From assembly GCA_002007465.1 (NCBI GenBank), contig LNAC01000018.1:8200979-8264978 (forward strand): a DNA stretch of 64,000 nt. Direction: 5' to 3'. A program made the position numbers and the translations under genes. Position 1 is the first letter of the stretch. Each line of letters starts with the position of its first letter. Positions 35,250-45,655 of this stretch are shown one piece after another. Under the pieces are notes generated by a model that saw nothing but the letters and a program-made list of their open reading frames with translations, was not told where the DNA came from and ran no database searches. Origin of the DNA: Ailurus styani (lineage: Eukaryota > Chordata > Mammalia > Carnivora > Ailuridae).

Positions 35250-35400
35250 AACCTAGTGTTCACCAAAAATATCTGGAGAACATGTAAAACACACATTCCT
35301 GGCAGCCTGCGGTTCTGATTCAGTAGGTCTAGCATGAAACCCACGAATGTGCACATCTCATGTATTCCCTAGAACCTCGCCTAGAATTGCTCAGGCCTGT
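35250..35400 (+). mobile_element. MER5A-like hAT DNA transposon fragment
   Basis: CTAGTGTTCACCAAAAATAT, GGAGAACATGTAAAACACAC and TTCTGATTCAGTAGGTCTAG follow MER5A (GCATCAGAATCACCTGGAGG...CTGATTCAGTAGGTCTGG). Non-autonomous and dead. Confidence 0.75.
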
Positions 35401-36028
35401 GCAGAGCAAGCTCATTCTTACAGCTACTTCTTTGTTTTTATCTTCCCCCTGACTGGTAGACCTTCCTCACCCTCCTTACCAATCTCGATCTTGTGCGTCC
35501 TTCTAAGTCCAATACTAGCTTGGTCTCTGCCGTAAGCCTTCCCCAGCTCCTCTCATCTCTTTCTCTCCGCCTGTCTCTCTGTCTGTCCCTCTCTGCCTTC
35601 AAAACAAAACAAAGCAAAACTCTTTTCAGTTCAGCCCCAGTCTCCTGATCCCAGCCTCAGCATTCTGTGGTTTGAAGGCAGGGGATGGAATGGGATAGTC
35701 CACGGATGGACTGACTTAGGCTGGTCTTAGGAATGTCACTCATCTGTTTCCATGCCTGCCGTCCAAGTCAAGCAGACTCCTAGACAGAATGGCCTGGCTG
35801 CTGCCAGGAGTTCCAGTGCCTCTCATCAGAGCCCCAGGACTGGATGAAACTGGGTAGGCACAGCCCTCTGCACTGCTGTCCTTGGACCTACAAAGCCCAC
35901 TTCTTTGTAGGAAAAGCTCTCCTCTTCCTGTCTCAAAGTGTGGTGTTCTAAAAAGTCCGAGTGGGCTGTGAGAAGCCCTACTTAACCTGCATAGGCCGCT
36001 CATCACAGCACCATTTCCCCAAGCCCTT
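35401..36028. other. Unassigned sequence, CT-rich at left
   Basis: A CT-rich stretch (35440-35600) with TCTCTCTGTCTGTCCCTCTC runs into CAAAACAAAACAAAGC. No gene seen. The minus frame at 35740-36006 has no domain. Confidence 0.4.
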
Positions 36029-36029
36029 G

Positions 36030-36250
36030 GTTATTTTTACCCTCTCTGAGCTTCTTCCCATTCTTCAGGTGCTGGGCGAGGTGGCGTTCATTTGGCTTTG
36101 CTTCTGACACAAGATAAACGAGCTTGGGGCCCTGGGCGATTCACTCTGGCTGCCAGGGGGTTCCAAAATAGCAAACTATTTTTCATAACAGCAACGTGAT
36201 ATGAAGGGAGATGCAGCAGGTGCACTCAGATTTCCCATCACCGTCTGGGG
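36030..36250. promoter_or_regulatory. Possible conserved non-coding block
   Basis: Repeat-free, compositionally balanced DNA with TTTGGCTTTGCTTCTGACAC and AAATAGCAAACTATTTTTCA and a few CpGs. It looks older than the flanks, but nothing in the sequence proves function. Confidence 0.22.
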
Positions 36251-37310
36251 TACGTGGTGGAGGGAGAGGATTCATTAAAGTTTGCGCTTGTGTCCGGGAT
36301 GAAGAAGGGCCGCTCTCACAGTGGCCGTTTCCCTTTGGCTGGGTCAAGGTCTCGCCTCCTGAAGGCAAATCTTGTCCTTGAGCAAGGTGGAAGTGCAGTA
36401 ACACAGCAGCCCGGGCACTCCCGTAGAGCTCCATGCCTTTTTGTTTTCCCTTGCAGAAAGATAAGGTTATGGATGTGAATATCTGCCGGGTGTATTTAAA
36501 AACACCATTTTGTATGTTAAGTGAAAGAGCAAGATTTCTTAAAAGTTGCAAATAGTTGACATTTTAGTACATTGGATGTGTGGTCATTCCAGAAAATTTA
36601 AAGGGTCGACTTTTCTTTTATTCTCCCCATTTCCAAAGCTGTGAAGGTGAAAGATCAAACTGGCGTGGCCTCTTTGAGTTTCTCTCTTATGCTCTTGACT
36701 CATTAGAAAAGCAACATCTGCGTCCACTGTGCTAGTCACTCTTAAAAAGTTGGTCCCCAGCCCTGCATCTGATAGTCTCCCCTTATCCCCCATCGTGAAT
36801 TATGTACGTGTTTTTAGGAAGGAAATTGTAATAAAACAGAGGATTTTAATTTATATTTGCATGTACTGTTTCTTGTTGATGTGTCTCCCCCTCCCCCATC
36901 AAGTTAGTGGATCTTACTGGTTAGAAATGAAAAATAAAATGGCAGTACATGTTATAGTAATAATGATGACAATAATAATAATGGCTTTTCAAAACTGGAA
37001 TGAGTCTGGAGGGACAAATTTGGTATAAGAATGTCTGGAGTCAAGGCCAGAGTACATGGGAGAAGGATTCTGTGCAAGAGGGACGTGCTAGTGAGCTGTA
37101 ATTGAGTGCATGAGACACTGGATGCTGTCTCATAATACATCTTAATTTAAACATTTCTTTTCCCAGGGGACCACAGAATATGTGGTGCATGAATAAATAA
37201 ATGCCATGACTTATTTTAGAGGCCCCAATCATAATACAATTATATGCATTGCAAATTTTCCTATGCTACTTTTAGTTTCTGTGTTGTTGTTTTTTTTTTT
37301 AATTATTAAA
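36251..37310. other. Unassigned sequence
   Basis: No named repeat. Short (AAT/GAT) runs at 36957-36983. The 122-codon minus frame 36183-36551 overlaps a 74-codon plus frame and has no domain. Confidence 0.4.
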
Positions 37311-37321
37311 CTGCACTGCAG

Positions 37322-37498
37322 AAAGAGCTATACCTCAATGTGGCCACAGAAAATGAGAGGTTAGTCAAACCAGATGGCAGAATCCCCTCCATTGTGAGCT
37401 TGACCCCTTCGGAGAATAGTGATTACCTTTTATATAGAGTTAGACTAATTCCTGGCCTGGCTCAATCAGACATAGAGAGTCTGGGCATAGAAAGAGCT
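37322..37498 (+). other. Candidate internal exon (unproven)
   Basis: A long T tract with AATTATTAAACTGCACTGCAG gives a good acceptor, with a branch-like TATTAAAC and AG at 37320-37321. A donor GTGAGT follows at 37499. Between them are 177 bp, exactly 59 codons, open in phase 0, starting KELYLNVATENERLVKPDG. An open run of this length arises by chance about 6% of the time, so the evidence is suggestive only. I do not recognise the peptide. Confidence 0.22.
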
Positions 37499-37868
37499 GT
37501 GAGTCTCTCTTATTGTCTTGTCTTTAGAGACCATTTCTCTTCTCAAATCAGTGGTAGCTCCTGATCCTACCAGAGGAAAATAATACATTTTTCCTCCTTA
37601 AGAACAGCATTTTCTTTCCTTGGGTCACTAAGATCCATTTGCTAAATAACTCTTGAAGTCTAAAAAATTGTCTTTGAGTAGCCAGAAGAGGTGAATTCAA
37701 CCTTGCAAATAGTTCTCTAAAACCATCACCCTCCTCAAAAGCCTTTTCTCTTTATACAGTCTGTGTAAGTCCTATGCACCTGGGGTAATTTGCCATCTTG
37801 CATCTCTCTTTCCTATCTATCTCTGACCTCGGTGTCTCTATTTCTCTTTATCAAGAGAGCATAAAAAA
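37499..37868. other. Unassigned sequence
   Basis: Nothing recognised. Confidence 0.4.
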
Positions 37869-37869
37869 G

Positions 37870-38130
37870 ATACAGGGTAGTGGAGAGTTTAAGAGCACCG
37901 GCTGCAACCGTGTACACCAGGGACTGAGTTCTGTATTTTCTACTTTTTACTTGTTTATCAGCTGTGTGACCATTGGCAAGTTACTTAACCTCTCTGTTCC
38001 TCAGTTTTCTCACATATAAAAAGATGGTAATAATAGGACCTGTCTCATTGGATTTTTGTTAAGATAGAATGGGATACTGCTTATAAAGTACTCAGAGAGT
38101 ATCCACATGATCCTAATAAATATTAGCCAT
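37870..38130 (+). repeat. MIR element, near full length
   Basis: GTAGTGGAGAGTTTAAGAGC, ACTGAGTTCTGTATTTTCTA, CAGCTGTGTGACCATTGGCA, AGTTACTTAACCTCTCTGTT, CCTCAGTTTTCTCACATATA and AAAGTACTCAGAGAGTATCC. This is one of the best-preserved MIRs in the window. Confidence 0.92.
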
Positions 38131-38213
38131 TATCCTATCAAAAGCATCTTACTGCAGTAAATTCACTCACCTTATGATTTTTCATATCAGCCTAATTAAG
38201 AAATTGAAAACAG

Positions 38214-38410
38214 GAGCGCCTGGGTGGCTCAGTTGGTTAAGCGTCTACCTTCGGCTCAGGTCATGATCCAAGGATCCTGGGATGGAGCTCTGCATGGGGC
38301 TCCCTGCTCTGTGGGAAGCCTGCTTCTCCCTCTCCCACTCCCCCTGCTGTGTTCCCTCTCTCACTGTATCTCTCTCTGTCAAATAAATAAATAAAATCTT
38401 AAAAAAAAGA
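38214..38410 (+). mobile_element. CAN-SINE, intermediate age
   Basis: Begins GAGCGCCTGGGTGGCTCAGT, has the TTGGTTAAGCGTCTACCTTC head variant of an older subfamily, then CAGGTCATGATCCAAGGATC and a tail AATAAATAAATAAAATCTT. Perfect 16-bp duplication AAGAAATTGAAAACAG at 38198-38213 and 38411-38426. Confidence 0.97.
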
Positions 38411-38426
38411 AAGAAATTGAAAACAG

Positions 38427-39160
38427 TCAGATATTTGGATCAACCTGATTTGGGAGCTGAATTATTCTCTTTCATTTTGTAATGTCAAGGAAAACCCAGA
38501 ATTTTTTAAGCAGACATACCCTCCTCTCCATAGACCCCAGTCTTGTACACATGGAGTGTGCTGCCTTTGTAGGTATGGCCACACTGTCCCTCATAAGACC
38601 AGATGAATAGGGAACTGAGGAGAAAAGCAAGGTTTGTGGTTGATTTTGTCTACCTAGACACATTGACTTATTTTCTCTCTCTTAATATTTAGGGTCCGGA
38701 TGATTCCTCTCTTGCTGGGAAGCTCAAGCTCTGGACTTATGAGCCCCCCAGGAGACTGATTATTATAAATCACTGTTGACCTCCTATCCACTTAAACCCA
38801 GAGGTCAGAACTTTAAAGACATTGTAAAGATTGACACTGGTGCATTCGGGCTTCAGTTTTAATGTAACCTGATAGTGCTGTGTGGGAGAGATAACTGTGG
38901 CTAATAGGCCTGGTGGAGCCCGATAGGGAGCCAGGATCCTAAGGCTGGTGGGAGAGGTAGAGACTTTAGAATGAAGGTCATGGGCAAGGATGGCACACCA
39001 GTGACTCTGGCCAGTAGGTGGGGCCACAGCCCATCTCCACCACTCAGGTGGAGTCCCCTGCATGTTTTCTACTGCCTTTAATTTTCAGTTTTTCTTTGGA
39101 ACTTGATTTCTCTGCAGAAGTTATTTTACATTGCCATGTAGTTCTTTTCTTTCCCCTCTT
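38427..39160. other. Unassigned sequence
   Basis: Nothing recognised over about 730 bp. Confidence 0.4.
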
Positions 39161-39164
39161 CATT

Positions 39165-39245
39165 CTCATTCAATTCATTTCACAGATATTTGAATGTGTA
39201 CTGTGTGCCAGGCTCTGATCAAGGCCCTGTCGATAAAAGATTGAC
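39165..39245 (-). repeat. L2 3' end, antisense
   Basis: CTCATTCAATTCATTTCACA, GATATTTGAATGTGTACTGT and GTGCCAGGCTCTGATCAAGG. Confidence 0.75.
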
Positions 39246-39254
39246 TAAGGCTCA

Positions 39255-39410
39255 CGGGGCTTCTTGAACATTTTTAACGTACATGAAAATTATTTGAGCA
39301 TCTTGCAAAAGTGCAGATTCTGATTTGGGAAGCCCGGGTGGGGCTGGACTTCCTGCAATCCTAATTAGCTTCTGGGTGATACCAGTGCTGCTGGTCAAAG
39401 ACCTCTGTTT
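39255..39410 (+). mobile_element. MER5A-like hAT DNA transposon fragment
   Basis: AAAATTATTTGAGCATCTTG, CAGATTCTGATTTGGGAAGC and TGGGTGATACCAGTGCTGCT then GGTCAAAGACC match the MER5A body and end. Confidence 0.75.
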
Positions 39411-40078
39411 TGTACAACAACAATGCAAAGTACTTCTGTTCCCCCCTCCTCCCTTCATTTACTGGCTGATCGTCCTCATTTATATCAGTGGAGTTTCACA
39501 GTATCCCAGACTAGACCTTTCCTGTGAAGCTGTCAGCTATATTCTGTGACCCTGACCTAGGCCAGCTTTCACTCAAATATCCAAGAAACCCAGGGAGAAA
39601 CAGGTGGGAGAATATGGTGAGGTGACCCCACGGCTTTCCACGTTTTATGCTGTACTCTGAGTGGGGCCACTGAGAATCATCTGCATAGGACAGCTCTTGG
39701 CTCCTGGATGACAATAATACGTTAAGCACATTGCATGATATAGCCTCTCTGGTAACTGGGGTGCCATTTACTAATTTACCGCCCTTACATGACTAATTTA
39801 ACTCTAGTTACTACTTGGTCATTAGGGAGTCACTTATTCACAAAGCAGAATCAGGCTAAATAAATAATAGGAAGCTGGGAAAAGAGACAGAGGAAAGTAG
39901 AGAGTGGAAGTTAGCTTTTAGTGCAGGCTAGAGATTGCTCGTGTTTTGTACAGACTCCCATTTAGAGCATAAATGCAGACTCTTCCTCTGTTTTTAAGTC
40001 CCTGTGACCCTAAATGAATAGAATCCTGTAGCGGAGAGCAGGTACCTTCTCTTCTAATAAGAATCACATCCCAATAGA
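39411..40078. other. Unassigned sequence
   Basis: Nothing recognised. 39720-39860 is AT-rich with several TAAT cores. Confidence 0.4.
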
Positions 40079-40079
40079 A

Positions 40080-40500
40080 TGTACATTTCCAATTACTATG
40101 CAAAAACAATGGCAGAATTACTTAAAAATGTACAGCCCCCTAAGGGCTCTCCGTGCTGTAGTTCATGTGAATCTGTCATTTGCATGCAACTATTGTGGGG
40201 AACAACTGCACCCTCCATCACAGACTATTTAATCAAGCGAGAAGCCCCTAAGTTTCTCTGCAATGATTTGCGAGTTCTGGAGCTAAATATGCAATTGGTA
40301 ATATATTTTGGCTGTCTGCACGCAGCCTTCCCTGTTTCATTCTGAATGGCATGGTGTTTGCATTGACATTTAGATGATGGGTCATCTTGGATTTCTCCTG
40401 TTCGCAGCTGGAGGTTTAGGGGCATCTCCCATTGGTAATCGCTGTGCTTTTTTTCCCCCTCGTGACTGAGCCGTTTGCAAACCAAGAAGTGGAAAAATTA
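40080..40500. promoter_or_regulatory. Candidate developmental enhancer with POU octamer sites
   Basis: Repeat-free block with four octamer-like sites: ATGCAAAA at 40098, a perfect ATTTGCAT at 40178-40185, ATATGCAA at 40287 and TTTGCAT at 40357. It also has AATTACT and TTTAATCA homeodomain-like sites. POU factors (OCT/BRN families) bind ATGCAAAT and close variants. The density and the texture suggest a constrained enhancer. There is no frame of note apart from two short chance ORFs on opposite strands. Confidence 0.4.
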
Positions 40501-41755
40501 TATATTTGGGTACAGACTGTAGAAGAAAAATAAACTAACAACACAGTAGGAAGGGTGCCTAGGGTTACTTTCTGTGGATAACTGAAGATCAAGTGAAAGT
40601 AAAGGACTCAAATGATGTGTTTCCCCCACCCCGACCCACTAGTGCTATTGCCAGACTTGTTATTGGCAAGTTAGAGGAAAATAGTCTGCAAACACAGACT
40701 CCAGCATCAACCACAGTCACTAATGCAATAAGATTTGAGAAAAGTAGAAATAATTCTTTCTGCAAATATCTACTTTTCTGATCTATTAAAGGTGCTTGGA
40801 ATTCTCCCTTGCTTTAATCTGTCTGTCTGTCTGTCTGTTTATGTTCTTGAAGTCCCCCATTAAGTTACAAATGGGTTTTCTGAATAGAACTCCCCTGCTA
40901 AGACACGGGTAGTTACAAACATTTGACATCAGCTTTAGCAATCTGTATCCGGGCTCCGAGGTACCAGTGGGGTCAGTGACCAGGGAGTGCAGGCCAGAGG
41001 CAATGCTTTCAGAACCATGGAGCCCCAAGTGCCAAAAAGAGAATGGTCCATTGCCTCTAGTATGCCATGCAAAATAGAGACAGTTTTATAGTATAAAATT
41101 AGTGTAAGAGTCAAACGCAGTTTTGATTCTTCCTATGATGCCAAAATATTTCCATAGCATAGCTCTGTCTCTGTTTTACTAGTATTCTAAGCTTGTGTTC
41201 AGCCAGCCAAGCCAACTTTGCTGGTTCTGGGAGCCAGAAAAGTCCAGGAAGAGTCAAGGCATGGGATAGAAGTATGGCAGAGTCATAGGGTGACAGAAGA
41301 GCAGAGAGAAGAAAGTAAAGTGTTTCTCCATGAAACGTACCTATTTGGCAGTTTTGCTAAGACTAGCCTGTGTGTTGTTTGTTTGTTTGTTTTTTTTTTT
41401 CTCCATAGATGAAGCCATCCTCCTTTTCCTCTTTAATCCCTCAAATCATTTTCCATTCTTGCCCCTGATAAGTAACATCTAAACTCGTTCTGATGCTGAC
41501 CCAGCAGAGCACTTGTCCCTCCTCTGATGAATTATGAGGATTCTTAGGGCTGATCTGGCTCGAGGTAGCTTCTCCTTGCACCCTCTCTGAGGTGGAGAGA
41601 AGGAAGGACTGGGAGGATGTGAACCAGAATGATCTCTGTCCACCTTACCATCCTACCAGAAGAATGACAGAGTCTGACCCACTTTTCTCATGGTGTGGTT
41701 TGTTTGTTTTAGATAATGGCAAATGACCCATTTTCTAGAATTAGGGTGGGATAGT
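40501..41755. other. Unassigned sequence
   Basis: (CTGT)5 at 40819-40838 and (GTTT)n/T run at 41377-41400. No gene or named repeat seen. Confidence 0.45.
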
Positions 41756-41759
41756 GAGA

Positions 41760-41960
41760 ACACTTATAGTAATAGTTTACATCTGTGAAATATCATTATG
41801 CATATTAGCTCATTTGCAACTCATAGAAGTTCTCTGAGATAAGTCTTGTCGTCAATAGTATCACCCCGATGTCATAAATTTGGAATCTGGGATCCACAGA
41901 GACAAGGTAGATTGCCTAGGGTTATACAGCTAGAATATTGCAGAATGGACTTGAGCATGA
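41760..41960 (-). repeat. MIR element
   Basis: GAACACTTATAGTAATAGTT, TAGCTCATTTGCAACTCATA, AGTTCTCTGAGATAAGTCTT and GATTGCCTAGGGTTATACAG then CTAGAATATTGCAGA. Confidence 0.75.
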
Positions 41961-42455
41961 GCCTTCTGGTATTTCCTCACTGTATTCCACCTATGGGTCT
42001 CACTCCTGTGTCCAAAGTTGGAGGAATGCAGGAGCTTCAAAGGCAGAACTGGTCATTTCTGTGAGACCTGCCAGACACACGCACAGAACGTCTGCCGCCA
42101 TCATAAGGGCAAGACACACCCAGCTTCGAGCAACTTGGCAGAAGAGCCAGAATGATTCTGATGGGAATTGGAGAGAAGTTAGTAATGAGAAGAGTTTGTA
42201 ATTTTCTTTTAGACTATTATATAAAGATAATGGGGATTATAGCCTGTTCAACAAACCATTCTGAAAAGTTGGCTTGTAGTCCAGGCTTTACAGAATAATG
42301 GCCCCAATTTCATTCTGTTAGGCTTAGAGAATCTTCCTGAAGAGAAGAAACTGCAAATGACAGCTGACCCCAGAGCCCTTCATCACGAACTCAGAGTTCA
42401 TACAGGTATCTGGAACGATGCTGATTGTGCTTGGACCCTGATCCGAGGATTTTAC
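41961..42455. other. Unassigned sequence
   Basis: Nothing recognised. Confidence 0.4.
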
Positions 42456-42459
42456 AATA

Positions 42460-42565
42460 TTAGTTCATTGACTGACCATAACAACTCTCTGAGGTAGGCA
42501 TTATATTATTCCTGTTCTCGTTTAAGGAGACCGATGCAAAGAGAGGTTAAGATTCACAGAGATCA
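42460..42565 (-). repeat. MIR fragment
   Basis: TTAGTTCATTGACTGACCAT, AACAACTCTCTGAGGTAGGC and TTTAAGGAGACCGATGCAAA then GAGAGGTTAAG. Confidence 0.8.
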
Positions 42566-42654
42566 TAAGATTTCTCTTTTTCCTTTTAAAACTCTGCAGA
42601 ATTTTGCTTAAAGCTTTGAGGTAGTATAAGCATTTCTGTGTATGTTCCCAAACA

Positions 42655-42890
42655 GCCGCTGTTGTCATTGGCAGCTTACTATATAACAGGCTCTGTACTA
42701 AATGCTTTATTCAAAGATCCTGTGAGGTTTATACTCGTCTCCCCTTATTTCCTTTTTAATATATTGGAAACAGCAGATCAGAGAAGCCAAGTAATTTATG
42801 GGGTCACACTGTTAAGTAGCTGAGCTCAGACTAGAACCCATGGCTCCTAGTTTCTGAAAGTCATGCTCCTAACCACACCAATAAGCTGTT
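42655..42890 (-). repeat. MIR element
   Basis: CAGCTTACTATATAACAGGC, TCTGTACTAAATGCTTTATT, GTAGCTGAGCTCAGACTAGA and ATGCTCCTAACCACACC, an almost full antisense MIR. Confidence 0.82.
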
Positions 42891-43088
42891 TCTCAATCCC
42901 TGGGTGGATTAAAGCTACTGAGAGTTGTTCTGTGGATCCATAAGCATATTCTAGTTCCTAATTGCCATAAAAGGAGTTCACGTGCCTTGGAAGGGACCTG
43001 GAGAGTGTCCTGATTGCATCTCTCATAGTAGAACCCGTGGCAGTTACAGAGGAGGAAGACAGTGATCTTGAGGAGGGAAGCACCAAGA
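42891..43088. other. Unassigned sequence
   Basis: Nothing recognised. Confidence 0.4.
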
Positions 43089-43089
43089 T

Positions 43090-43245
43090 TGCCAATGAAT
43101 TTCAATTCACTTCACCAGCGGTTATTTATTGGCCACTGAGGATAAACTGTCTTTCTATTACATGTTTCAACATGATGAAAGAAAGTCGTGTGTTATCCCT
43201 GCCCTCAGGAAACCCGCAATCTTACTACATTGACAATGTGTTACA
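43090..43245 (-). repeat. L2 3' end, antisense
   Basis: GCGGTTATTTATTGGCCACT, then TATCCCTGCCCTCAGGAAAC and CCGCAATCTTACTACATTGA match antisense L2 (ATCCCTGCCCTCATGGAGCTTACATTC). Confidence 0.7.
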
Positions 43246-43578
43246 TAATACATTTGACAGAAAATGTTAAGTATAGAACTCAAGGCAAGCAAGTTCTGAC
43301 CATCTAAAATTTTAGCATTTCATAGGGCCAAATATGTGTGGGCTGGGAAAGGTCGAGAAGTTGCAAGTTTTTTTTCTGGGCAGACTCCCTCACCTTCCCC
43401 CTTCTACCTCTCTGTAGTCCCTACATGAGGCACTTGTTAGACTTTAGCATTGAGACCACCCTTGAGCCCTCCCTATTCTTCTACTCCATTACCCCTCTTC
43501 TGGATCCACTTCACTTTTCCTCTGGCCAAAACCCAGTGCCCATCTATTTCTTCCTCTCATAGAATTTCTTCTTCCCAT
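43246..43578. other. Unassigned CT-rich sequence
   Basis: Probably grades into the L2 remnant to its right. No exon. Confidence 0.35.
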
Positions 43579-43579
43579 C

Positions 43580-44700
43580 TTCTCACACAACCGTGATGTC
43601 CTCCATTTCTACTTGTCAGTGTCCAACCTGAGTCACCTCTGTTGCCTGCCTTTTCATCTCCCATGACTGTAGAGAGTCATGAAAACAGTGGTAATGTGGT
43701 CCACTATACTACCCCCAGCTGGCCTCTGACTCCATTAATGTATTAGGAGGTTCCTGCTGCTTTCTCCACAGTGGCTGAACCAGCCCTTCTCCCGGCTTCT
43801 TAGACTCCTATGCCTATTTCCATTCCTTGCACTCAGAGAAGATTAAAACCCATCAATCTTTACTGCTCAGGGCTATACAACTCAAGAGCGTTTAGTCTAC
43901 TGCCTTTTACCACAGAATCTTTCAGTATTTTTACTCACCATCCTGCTCTCCTTCCAATGTCTGCAGAACTTCATTTTCACAGAATTCAAACTCTCCAAAA
44001 TAAGGAAACTTCAATGGCTAGTATGAAGTATGTTTTTGAAGGAGATAGTTCTACATTACCTTCTTTCCCTTTCTTCTGCTCCTTCTGGCTCTCTTTTCTC
44101 AGTCTACAATATGCTTGGGCCTCCATTTTTTTGAAACAAAACACTTCACCTCTCATATCAAGGTATAGGCAAACTTCTTTAAAAAATAAGTCAAAATACA
44201 TTTCCTTATCAACGTCTGACTCCTCATTTTACTTCATTTGACTTCTGCTCCTATTCCTCCATTGAAACTGCACTCAGTGGCTTCCTGATGTTAGAGTTTT
44301 TAGTCTTGTCTCAGATTCCATCCTGCTTGACCACTGATGGGTGTTTCTTCTGAAACCATGCCTCTTGGAGGGAAGGTTCTTCTGAATGAGCCTGGCACTC
44401 AGGGTCCATGCACTGGCCCCGCCATACCTTCCTCATCCTGTCATCCAGTGCATCTAGACTCCTTGCTGGCCCTAAGTGGACTCAATGCTTGATCACATCT
44501 GCCCTTTCCTCAGAAGAACCTTAAATTTGGAATTTACTTCCTCCTACTCCATCTCCATGTATCAAAATCCTACCCAGCCTTCATCGCCCGAGTAAATGTC
44601 ACCTGTTCTAGGTAGCTTCCTATGGTCTCCCCGACTGTGATTCTCTTTATCTTTTTCTACCCTCCCTCTTATTCAGTGTTCACATCTCTGTGTCAACTTT
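43580..44700 (+). repeat. L2 LINE body and 3' region, degenerate
   Basis: A CT-rich sense strand with L2 phrases in order: TGCTCCTATTCCTCCATTGA, AACTGCACTCAGTGGCTTCC, TTCCATCCTGCTTGACCACT, GAGTAAATGTCACCTGTTCT and AGGTAGCTTCCTATGGTCTC. These lie in the reverse-transcriptase domain and downstream region of the L2 ORF. The 143-codon plus frame at 43810-44241 is debris of this element. Long dead. Confidence 0.65.
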
Positions 44701-44716
44701 GTACATTCCACCTTTT

Positions 44717-44925
44717 TTTTTAATAAAGGTATGTATGTATGTATGTATTTATTTATTTATTTATTTATTTATTATAAAGAGAGAGCAAAAGTGGGGAGAA
44801 GGGGGAGAGGGAGAAGCAGACTTCTTCCTGAGCAGGGAGCCCGATGTGGGGCTCTATCCCAGGATACTGGGATCATGACCTGGGCCAAAGGCAAACGTTT
44901 AACCAACTGAGCCACCTAGGCGCCC
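44717..44925 (-). mobile_element. CAN-SINE, intermediate age, antisense
   Basis: Begins with a (TATG)n/(ATTT)n tail, then ATAAAGAGAGAGCAAAAGTG, GGGATCATGACCTGGGCCAA and GAGCCACCTAGGCGCCC. Perfect 15-bp duplication TACATTCCACCTTTT at 44702-44716 and 44926-44940. Confidence 0.96.
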
Positions 44926-45000
44926 TACATTCCACCTTTTAAATATTTTTCTTTCCCTTCTAGATAGTGACTTAGGAGAGTATCCAGGTGGACAGAAGGT

Positions 45001-45072
45001 GTAGTAGTTATCATTGATTACTAAAGTAGTTGTAATGTAACAACAAGTAGTTGTTATCATTGATTACTAAAG
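45001..45072. repeat. Short direct duplication
   Basis: A 26-bp unit (core GTTATCATTGATTACTAAAG) occurs at 45001-45026 and 45047-45072 with one mismatch and a 46-bp period. It falls inside worn L2-like DNA. Confidence 0.85.
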
Positions 45073-45136
45073 CACCTAAAATATAGCAGAGGCTCAGTAA
45101 AATCTTACTAAGTGAATTGTTGAGTGTTGTCCATGG

Positions 45137-45272
45137 TCAAAAAAAAAAGGAAGAAGAAAAAAGAAAAAGAGAGAGAGAGAGAGAGAGGGAAAGGAAGGAA
45201 GGAAGGAAGGAAGAAAGGAAGGAAGGAAGGAAGAAAAGAAAGAAAGAAAAAAGAAAAAAAAGGAAAAAAAAC
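45137..45272. repeat. Purine (GA/GGAA) tract
   Basis: About 135 bp of nearly pure purine: A runs, (GA)n, (GGAA)n and (AAAG)n. The minus strand gives a phenylalanine/serine run frame at 45094-45306 that is an artefact. Confidence 0.93.
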
Positions 45273-45498
45273 CCATAAGCACTAGCACAGCCAGCTCAAG
45301 TTCCATGGTAGAGGTACTCTATCAGATTATGTATTCTTTTGGTATTACTGAAATTATGGTGCACTTTATTCCACTCTGGTCACAAGTGTCTTGTAAAGCC
45401 TACCATATCTTTCATGTTTGTGTTTACTGTGCTACAAACATGGGACAAGCACTTTTGTTGCATTGGTCTGCTTATTCTCGAAATGCAACTTGTTTAGA
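45273..45498. other. Unassigned sequence
   Basis: Nothing recognised. Confidence 0.4.
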
Positions 45499-45499
45499 T

Positions 45500-45655
45500 T
45501 GTTTAGATTGATACCTCATCTATAAAATGAGCCTTAGAGTGTTCAAATAATTTGCCAGAGGTCGCACAGCTGAAAATGGGCTGAGCTGGGATTTACACTG
45601 AGGTTGAGAAAAGCTAAAATCTAACGTCTTAATGACCACACCACACTATTTCCAT
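45500..45655 (-). repeat. MIR element
   Basis: ACCTCATCTATAAAATGAGC, GAGGTCGCACAGCTGAAAAT, GAGCTGGGATTTACACTGAG and GTCTTAATGACCACACCACA. Confidence 0.82.

Noticed and set aside
43810..44241. 143-codon plus frame
   Set aside because: Lies within degenerate L2 LINE sequence. CT-rich composition keeps stops rare.
45094..45306. 70-codon minus frame rich in Phe and Ser
   Set aside because: Pure product of the GA/GGAA purine tract.
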